DNA from: an uncultured Collinsella sp.
Lineage (GTDB): Bacteria; Actinomycetota; Coriobacteriia; Coriobacteriales; Coriobacteriaceae
Length of the DNA stretch: 64,000 nt
Direction of reading: 5' to 3'
NCBI GenBank assembly: GCA_934654835.1
Contig: CAKUGY010000009.1
Location: 1-64,000, forward strand
Part shown: piece after piece, positions 58,911-64,000 of the stretch
Layout of the letters: each line of letters opens with the position of its first letter
Numbering within the stretch: position 1 is the first letter of the stretch
Position numbers and translations under genes: made by a program
Notes under the pieces: generated by a model
What the model saw: the letters and a program-made list of their open reading frames with translations, nothing else
Told to the model about the DNA's origin: nothing
The model's database searches: none

Positions 58911-59858
58911 ATGGGTATGCACACGACAAAGGTTGCAGTGGGCGAGGGCAAGTTTACTCTCGAGGCCCAGTTGACGGTGACGCCGCGAGGCATGGTGGTG
59001 TACGCCTGCTCACCGGAGTTCGCGCACCTGGGCGCCACGGCGCAGGCCATTCCGCGTCCCGAGCCCGGACGTACGGCGACCGTGAGCATCCTGGCCGTCC
59101 CGTGCCATCGCGACGAGATCCCGGCACACGACATCGCGGCGGCGCTCGCCACGCGCTTTGGCGTACCGGTAACCGCAAGTACGGGTTTTCATGTTGAGCA
59201 GGCGAGCAAGGACGACCTGCAGCGCGTGCTCGATACCACAAAGGAGCTCATCGTCGCGCTCGAGGAAACCGCAGCCCGCATCTTGCGTGCCGGCTGGGAC
59301 GAGGGCGGTGCGGGCGCCGGGGTCGTGGCGGTCGATGCTGCGACCGGCAAAGCGCTCGCTCCCGTCGATCGCATCAAAGCTCATACCGGCGAGGGCATTC
59401 TGCACCAAGCATTCCTGACGCTTCTGGTCGAGGGCCAGGGCGAGGACGCGCGCCTGCTGCTCTGCCGCCGCAGTCCGCTCAAGCGCCTGTGGGGCGGGGT
59501 GCTGGCCGATAGCTGCGCCGGCCACCCGCTCCCGGGCGAGGACGTTGCGGCCGCGACGGCGCGCCGCATCGGCGAAGAGCTCGGCATCAGGCGCGGTCGC
59601 GGTGAGCTCAAGCACCTCGGCCATGTGGTATACCGCGAGGACCACGGTGACGGCCGCTGCGAGTGCGAGTGGTGCGAGGTGTTCGCGGCCCATGTTGAGC
59701 CGGGCGAGCTGCGCATCAACCAGGAGGAGATTTCGGAAGTACGCCGCGTGGCACCCTCCGAGCTCGATAGCTACCTGCAAGGTCACCCCGAACAGCTGGC
59801 CCCCTGGCTCCGCGAAGCCCTCAGCGACCAAACCATCCGCGCGGCCCTCGCGATGTGA
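58911..59858 (+). CDS. Fusion of an LpdD-like domain with a Nudix/IPP-isomerase-like domain
   Basis: This is a 315-residue two-domain protein. Residues 1-125 (KFTLEAQLTVTPRGM, HLGATAQAIPRP, VPCHRDEIPAHDIA, TGFHVEQAS) resemble, from memory, the LpdD-type prenylated-flavin chaperone family; this is tentative. Residues 145-315 are a type I isopentenyl-diphosphate isomerase-like Nudix domain: HTGEGILHQAF, WGGVLADSCAGHP, RRIGEELGI, ECEWCEVFAAH. The metal ligands match E. coli Idi (two His, the GHP His and both Glu). The catalytic Cys67 position is Ala, with a Cys one residue earlier. Isomerase activity is therefore uncertain. AGGAG lies five bases before the ATG at 58911. Confidence 0.75.
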   Translation: MGMHTTKVAVGEGKFTLEAQLTVTPRGMVVYACSPEFAHLGATAQAIPRPEPGRTATVSILAVPCHRDEIPAHDIAAALATRFGVPVTASTGFHVEQASKDDLQRVLDTTKELIVALEETAARILRAGWDEGGAGAGVVAVDAATGKALAPVDRIKAHTGEGILHQAFLTLLVEGQGEDARLLLCRRSPLKRLWGGVLADSCAGHPLPGEDVAAATARRIGEELGIRRGRGELKHLGHVVYREDHGDGRCECEWCEVFAAHVEPGELRINQEEISEVRRVAPSELDSYLQGHPEQLAPWLREALSDQTIRAALAM

Positions 59859-59866
59859 TCACTGCC

Positions 59867-59931
59867 AAACCGTCTCAACATTCGATGAAAAACTCGAAAT
59901 CGAGGAAAACCATCGAATGTTGGGACGGTTT
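59867..59931 (+). terminator. Long nested hairpin downstream of the Nudix fusion gene
   Basis: AAACCGTCTCAACATTCGATG pairs with 59911-59931 except at one or two positions. A second small stem, CTCG-AAAT-CGAG, lies in the loop. It starts eight bases after the stop and is followed by TCCTG rather than a T run, so termination is uncertain. It has the long-palindrome style seen elsewhere in the window. Confidence 0.6.
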
Positions 59932-60043
59932 TCCTGTCTGCGCCGGCGAGCCCCCGTACTGTCTGGGGGTATAAGGCTAGCAAGTGTTTACTTGCGAGGC
60001 TTAAGGGGCGCCCCGCATGGATAGGTACGAGGGGAGTCTTGCA

Positions 60044-61147
60044 ATGGTCGTTGACAAGGCAAACAGGAAAAAGATGTCCAGGGTGGTGGCAACCGCGGCA
60101 CTCGCCGGCGTCCTTGCCATCGGCGCGGGTGGCTGCGCGGCTGCAAAGCCTGCGGGGTCGAGTTCTGGTAGCGCACCGGTGCACAAAGAGCAGGTCAAGA
60201 AGACTCCTGCACAGCTGGCGGCCGTGGCATACCGCGAGGTCCTCGAAGACCCACAGGGCTACTTTGGACGTAATGACGGGCTCGAGGAGCAGTTTGTTGC
60301 CGATGCGGAGTACACCTACGCTCTGGTAAACATGTCGACAGACGAGCTGCCACAGCTGCTCGTCCGCGCATCGGGATCGAATGACGCGTGGAATGGCATG
60401 GAATCCGTGCAGGTATTTTCCTTTGACGCGAAGAGCGGCTCGCTTGTCACGCCGACGGGGGATCTCGCGACGGGCATTGCCGGTGCCGGCGGGTTCCGTG
60501 GCAGTCTGTCGTATTCGGCGGCCGGAAACGGGCTGCTATATTCTACGCTTTCGTCTGGAACGGGCATGGGCTCTATTGTGCGCATCACGCTCGACGGTGG
60601 CCAGCTTTCCCAGACGTTTGCCGCGCCCGTCGACCTCTCGTCCGATTCGGAGCTTTCTTCTGTCGTGAGTTCTGAGGGCAGGGAGATTACGTGGACGGAT
60701 GTTGCCGACGACTCGGCTCTGAAGGATCTTGAAAGCGGAAGCTGGAAGAGCACTGTCGAGAAGGGCTCGGGTGCGGCCGATGCCGCGCGGGCTGCCGGTT
60801 TGGCGACGTTCACGGGCACGGTGCGCATTCTTGATGACGCCGGGGTGTGCGACCTGCAGGGAGTGGCGAACCCCAACCCGGATTACCCGAGCGGCCACAG
60901 CTATGTCGTGCTCGATTTGGGAAGCGAACAGCAGGTGACGTGTCTCAGCGGTGATGGCTCCAGCCTGCGCGACGGAAACACCTCGCTGCTTTTGCTCGAC
61001 ACCGCCGATTCCGGAAACTCGTGGAGCCCCCTCGATGGCAAGACCGTCACGGTCGCCGTCGATACGCCCCAGTGCTCTTGGCCGTCGGATACCGGCTTGC
61101 CGCTGGGCTCGCCGCGGTGCGCCGGCCATGTTGCTGTCATCGGCTAG
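60044..61147 (+). CDS. Putative secreted lipoprotein of unknown function
   Basis: This is a 367-residue exported protein. The ATG at 60044 is preferred to 60017 because GGGGAG lies seven bases upstream. The signal peptide (NRKKMSRVVATAALAGVLAIGAGGC) ends at a Cys in a near-lipobox AGGC, so lipid anchoring is likely though the -3 residue is not canonical. A Ser/Gly-rich linker follows. A region near residues 75-200 (LPQLLVRASGSNDAWNGMESVQVF, SGTGMGSIVRITLDGG) reads like a secreted beta-rich readout domain. The C-terminal part has two conserved-looking Cys residues (CDLQG, CSWPSD). No family was recognised. A terminator follows. Confidence 0.78.
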   Translation: MVVDKANRKKMSRVVATAALAGVLAIGAGGCAAAKPAGSSSGSAPVHKEQVKKTPAQLAAVAYREVLEDPQGYFGRNDGLEEQFVADAEYTYALVNMSTDELPQLLVRASGSNDAWNGMESVQVFSFDAKSGSLVTPTGDLATGIAGAGGFRGSLSYSAAGNGLLYSTLSSGTGMGSIVRITLDGGQLSQTFAAPVDLSSDSELSSVVSSEGREITWTDVADDSALKDLESGSWKSTVEKGSGAADAARAAGLATFTGTVRILDDAGVCDLQGVANPNPDYPSGHSYVVLDLGSEQQVTCLSGDGSSLRDGNTSLLLLDTADSGNSWSPLDGKTVTVAVDTPQCSWPSDTGLPLGSPRCAGHVAVIG

Positions 61148-61154
61148 ATTGCAT

Positions 61155-61190
61155 AATGCGGAAAAGGACTAATTTCTTTTCCGCATTTTT
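61155..61190 (+). terminator. Terminator of the lipoprotein gene
   Basis: AATGCGGAAAAG pairs with CTTTTCCGCATT, followed by TTT. Confidence 0.85.
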
Positions 61191-61252
61191 ATGCTCCGTA
61201 CCTGCGGCGATGGGTATACATATACCAATTATGAGTAGGGTGGAGGTGCAAT

Positions 61253-62113
61253 ATGGCCGTCGGCGAGCACGGGTTTGATCCCGATTTTGAATGGTGGTAT
61301 AGCGAAGGCGAGGCTCCGGACGAGGAGTGGGACGAGCCCGCGCCGCGTGACGTGTCGAGCGCCGATGCTGAAACCGGCAACGACGTCGCCGCCGAGCCCC
61401 TGACCTTTGAACAGGCATGGGCCCAGGCCGAGGCCGACGAGGCAAAGGCCGATGCCACAGCAACACTGGGCGAGCCGGCCGACATGTCGATCTCGCCGGC
61501 AAAGACCCCACAGCCGCGCCATACCATCGACCCTGACAGCACGGCATCTTTCAGCATCCTCGACGTTCCCGCGCAGGGTGCCCAGGCGCCCGCCCCCACG
61601 CATCGTCCCAACCTGGCTCGTGAGGAAGACGCGGGCCGCCGCTCGCCGCTCGGGCCCATCCTCATCGCCTTTATGGCCGGCGTCATTGCCTGCTCGGCGA
61701 TCGGCAATGTCTGGAGCCATGTCGAACAGCAGCGAGAAGACGCCGCCAAGGTCGAGATGTCTGTCGAGCAATCGCTCAGCCGCACGCGCTCGGTGCATGT
61801 GTCGGTCGAGGTCAAGGACGGCGCGACGTGGGACACCGCACGCGGTGACAGCCAGATGCTCGTCCATATCGTGGGCCGCACGCTCAAGGGGCAGACGATT
61901 GACGAGTACCAATACGTCAATTCCGCAGGTGACGGCATCGAGCTCAAGCCCGGCGACTACGAGCTCACGGTCGACGAGCCGCCCGTCGCCACCGACGGTA
62001 CGCGCTTCCGCGCCTCACGGCGCATGGTCCCCGTGAGTTTTAACTCGCAAGCGCCCGATACGGTCGACAGCACACCGCAAGGCGGGTTCGACCTCTACGT
62101 GGACACTCAATAA
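61253..62113 (+). CDS. Single-pass membrane protein with acidic cytoplasmic N terminus
   Basis: This is a 286-residue protein. The first 130 residues are acidic, Ala/Pro-rich and probably disordered (WWYSEGEAPDEEWDEP). One transmembrane segment, GPILIAFMAGVIACSAIG, lies near residues 134-151. The outside part of about 130 residues contains SVHVSVEVKDGATWDTARG and GDGIELKPGDYELTVDEPP, a beta-rich domain like those in Coriobacteria envelope proteins. GGAGG precedes the ATG. No family was recognised. Its partner and function are unknown; the lipoprotein before it ends in a terminator, so they are separate units. Confidence 0.75.
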   Translation: MAVGEHGFDPDFEWWYSEGEAPDEEWDEPAPRDVSSADAETGNDVAAEPLTFEQAWAQAEADEAKADATATLGEPADMSISPAKTPQPRHTIDPDSTASFSILDVPAQGAQAPAPTHRPNLAREEDAGRRSPLGPILIAFMAGVIACSAIGNVWSHVEQQREDAAKVEMSVEQSLSRTRSVHVSVEVKDGATWDTARGDSQMLVHIVGRTLKGQTIDEYQYVNSAGDGIELKPGDYELTVDEPPVATDGTRFRASRRMVPVSFNSQAPDTVDSTPQGGFDLYVDTQ

Positions 62114-62190
62114 TTGCCCGCCGCCCCGTCCCGCTGCCAAGAGTGGGACAATAGCCCTCGACACCGTTGTTTACTTTTGGAGGAAGTAGC

Positions 62191-63084
62191 ATGTCCACCG
62201 TCACCACCATCAAGCGCGGCGGCCTCACCGCCGCCATCGATTCCATGGGTGCCCAGCTCACGAGCCTTGCCCTTAACGGCAACGAGTATCTGTGGCAGGG
62301 CGATCCCGCCTTTTGGGGCAAGCACGCGCCCATCCTGTTCCCGATCGTGGGCTCGCTGCGCAACAACACGGCGACGTCTGCCGCCGGTACCTGCGAGATG
62401 GCACGCCACGGTATCGCGCGTATCGTCGAGCATAAGCTGGTCGAGGTCTCCGAGGACGGCTCCTCGGTAACCTACGAGATCACCGATACGCCCGAGTCGC
62501 TCAAGGCCTTCCCCTTCCACTTTAAGCTCAACATGACCTATGCCCTGACCGGCGATGCCACGCTCACCCAGACCTTTGCCGTCACCAACACCGGCGACGT
62601 GGACCTGCCGTTCTCGGTGGGCGGCCACCCCGCATTTAACGTGCCCGCCCCTGGTGCCGATGGCGAGGCGTTCGAGGATTACGAGCTGGCATTCACCGAG
62701 GCTTGGACCAACGAGGCTCCCATCATTACGCCCGATGGCCTTATGACGTTCGAGGGCTCCTACAAGGCTCCCGACAACTCGGACGTTGTGCCCATCACGC
62801 ACCGCAGCTTCGACAACGATGCCATTATGTTCACCGACGTTCCCGGCTCCACGCTCACCTTGCGCGGCCGTAAGTCGGGCCATGGCGTCAAGATCGACTT
62901 TGAGGGCTTTAAGTACATCGGCGTGTGGTCTGCCGCCAACGATGCCCCGTTTGTGGCGCTCGAGCCTTGGACCGGTCACACCACCATGGACACCGAGGAC
63001 GACGTCTTCGAGCACAAGGCCAACACCATCACCCTGGCCCCGGGTGCTACCGACATTCGTTCCTTTAGCGTCACTCTGCTCTAG
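62191..63084 (+). CDS. Aldose 1-epimerase-like (GalM superfamily) protein
   Basis: This is a 297-residue protein of the galactose mutarotase fold. The substrate-site segments are FWGKHAPILFPIVGSL near residue 42, ARHGIAR near residue 72 with the conserved His, VGGHPAFNVP near 145, and the C-terminal ALEPWTGHT with the catalytic Glu. The shorter length and LFPIVG motif fit the LacX/YihR-like subgroup rather than classical GalM. It would interconvert sugar anomers. GGAGGAAG lies before the ATG at 62191. A perfect family D palindrome starts immediately after the stop codon. Confidence 0.86.
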   Translation: MSTVTTIKRGGLTAAIDSMGAQLTSLALNGNEYLWQGDPAFWGKHAPILFPIVGSLRNNTATSAAGTCEMARHGIARIVEHKLVEVSEDGSSVTYEITDTPESLKAFPFHFKLNMTYALTGDATLTQTFAVTNTGDVDLPFSVGGHPAFNVPAPGADGEAFEDYELAFTEAWTNEAPIITPDGLMTFEGSYKAPDNSDVVPITHRSFDNDAIMFTDVPGSTLTLRGRKSGHGVKIDFEGFKYIGVWSAANDAPFVALEPWTGHTTMDTEDDVFEHKANTITLAPGATDIRSFSVTLL

Positions 63085-63115
63085 ATGTGACAAAGGGACA
63101 GTCCCTTTGTCACAT
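63085..63115. repeat. Perfect family D palindrome
   Basis: ATGTGACAAAGGGAC, a central A, and GTCCCTTTGTCACAT form perfect 15-bp arms directly after the epimerase stop. It is the reference copy of a family with other copies near 8475, 44445, 45995 and 58805. Confidence 0.9.
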
Positions 63116-63126
63116 TCCGCAACGGC

Positions 63127-63161
63127 AAGCCTCCCTGCCATCCCCGGCAGGGAGGCTTTTT
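63127..63161 (+). terminator. Terminator downstream of the epimerase gene
   Basis: GCCTCCCTGCC pairs with GGCAGGGAGGC, followed by TTTTTG. Confidence 0.88.
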
Positions 63162-63252
63162 GCTCCGTTAAATCTTCTGCGTGTGCTGCATCGCTGCTGC
63201 AACCGTACTATCCTGTCTTGTTGTCAGCAAAACGAAATAGGGAAGGCACCAG

Positions 63253-64000
63253 ATGCAACCTCGACAACAAGGCGGCATGCAGACCCAGCCGGTATGCAGC
63301 CGTCGCATCTTCTTGGGTAGCGCTCTCGCTGCGAGCGCTACCGTCGTCGCCGGCGCGCTTGCCGGCTGCCAGCGTCCGTCCACGCTGGAAGTAGTTCAGC
63401 CTACGACGGGCGGCGGCCGCGACGACCTGTCCGATTCCGTGATCGGCAAGGATAAAATCCGCATCGGCATGGAGGCGGCTTACGCCCCGTACAACTGGCA
63501 GGTTTCCGAGGCCAGCGAGTTCACCATCCCCATCGATAACGTGCAGGGCGCCTATGCCGACGGCTACGACGTGCAGATCGCCAAGATCGTCTGCAAAGCC
63601 CTCGGTGGCGAGCCCGTTGCCGTCAAGCAGAGCTTCTCGGGTCTCATCGATTCGCTCAACAACGGCCAGATCGACCTCATCATCGCCGGCATGAGCGCCA
63701 CGCCCGAGCGCGAGGAGTCCGTCGGCTTTTCCGACCCGTACTTTATCGGCTACTTTGGTCTGTTCGTAAAAGAGGGCTCTCCCTATCAAAACGCCACTAA
63801 GCTCAGCGACTTCAGCGGTGCCACGGTGCTCGGCCAAAAGGACACCATGCTCGATACCGTCATCGACGAGATTCCGGGCGTCGTCCACAAGAATCCGGTC
63901 GATTCGGTTCCCACGGTGTTTTCGAACCTGCTGCAGGGCACGTGCGACGCCGTGACCTACAACACCGAGAACGAGAAGGGCTATATGGCCCAAAACCCGG
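63253..64000 (+). CDS. Amino-acid ABC transporter substrate-binding protein (partial, runs off the window)
   Basis: The reading frame is open from ATG 63253 to the window end (249 codons). The N terminus has a twin-arginine motif, SRRIFLGSAL, followed by a hydrophobic stretch and lipobox LAGC, so it is probably a Tat-exported lipoprotein. The mature part is a family 3 solute-binding protein: KIRIGMEAAYAPYNW, GYDVQIAKIVCKALGG, GLIDSLNNGQIDLIIAGMSATPEREESVGFSDPYF. It would deliver a polar amino acid to an ABC permease, presumably encoded beyond the window. GGAAGG lies just before the ATG. Confidence 0.88.
   Translation, partial: MQPRQQGGMQTQPVCSRRIFLGSALAASATVVAGALAGCQRPSTLEVVQPTTGGGRDDLSDSVIGKDKIRIGMEAAYAPYNWQVSEASEFTIPIDNVQGAYADGYDVQIAKIVCKALGGEPVAVKQSFSGLIDSLNNGQIDLIIAGMSATPEREESVGFSDPYFIGYFGLFVKEGSPYQNATKLSDFSGATVLGQKDTMLDTVIDEIPGVVHKNPVDSVPTVFSNLLQGTCDAVTYNTENEKGYMAQNP

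Overview
The window reads as chromosomal DNA of a GC-rich, anaerobic, Gram-positive gut actinobacterium of the Coriobacteriia, most like Collinsella. The pointers are wall-anchored proteins ending in NTGD plus a membrane tail, several sugar PTS systems, a KUP potassium transporter, Tat/lipoprotein binding proteins and an OFA-type MFS carrier. The taxonomic call is inference from gene content. No rRNA, tRNA or CRISPR array was found.

Layout. 0-5 kb: a large sortase-anchored surface protein flanked on both sides by tandem 62-bp hairpin repeats. 5-16 kb: an LTA-synthase-like enzyme, a nitroreductase, a potassium block (kup, a 64-residue membrane protein, a KdpD-like kinase lacking the KdpD N-terminal half, a KdpE-like regulator), and an RlmKL rRNA methyltransferase whose RlmL half has lost its catalytic motifs. 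16-22 kb: a HAD phosphatase, a DeoR regulator and an ascorbate-type PTS operon bracketed by two transaldolase-family paralogues. 22-33 kb: a 2272-residue MBG-repeat adhesin, a LytTR-PAS regulator with a candidate operator, and Tex. 33-38 kb: a Gfo/Idh, MFS and SDR operon with a divergent LysR regulator. 38-42 kb: a MarR-controlled heterodimeric ABC exporter. 43-44 kb: a pyridoxal/pyridoxamine-type kinase overlapping a small cysteine-rich protein. 44-59 kb: two AAA/DUF4143 ATPase genes, two RpiR/GH4/EIICB alpha-glucoside units, an IS200-type element and gene fragments. 58-64 kb: an MFS exporter, a fused Nudix/IPP-isomerase-like protein, a lipoprotein, a membrane protein, an aldose epimerase and the start of an amino-acid binding protein.

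The intergenic DNA is the most striking part. Many gaps hold long palindromes of about 30-230 bp belonging to at least six sequence families. Several occur in two or more copies. In one family the outer stem differs between copies while each copy stays self-complementary. Another has carried off the 3' end of a transaldolase gene. One DUF4143 ATPase gene sits inside a mirror-ordered frame of two repeat families, and both DUF4143 genes carry three upstream repeats spaced 32-33 bp apart. I regard these ATPase loci, the palindrome families and the Nudix fusion as the best candidates for undescribed biology.
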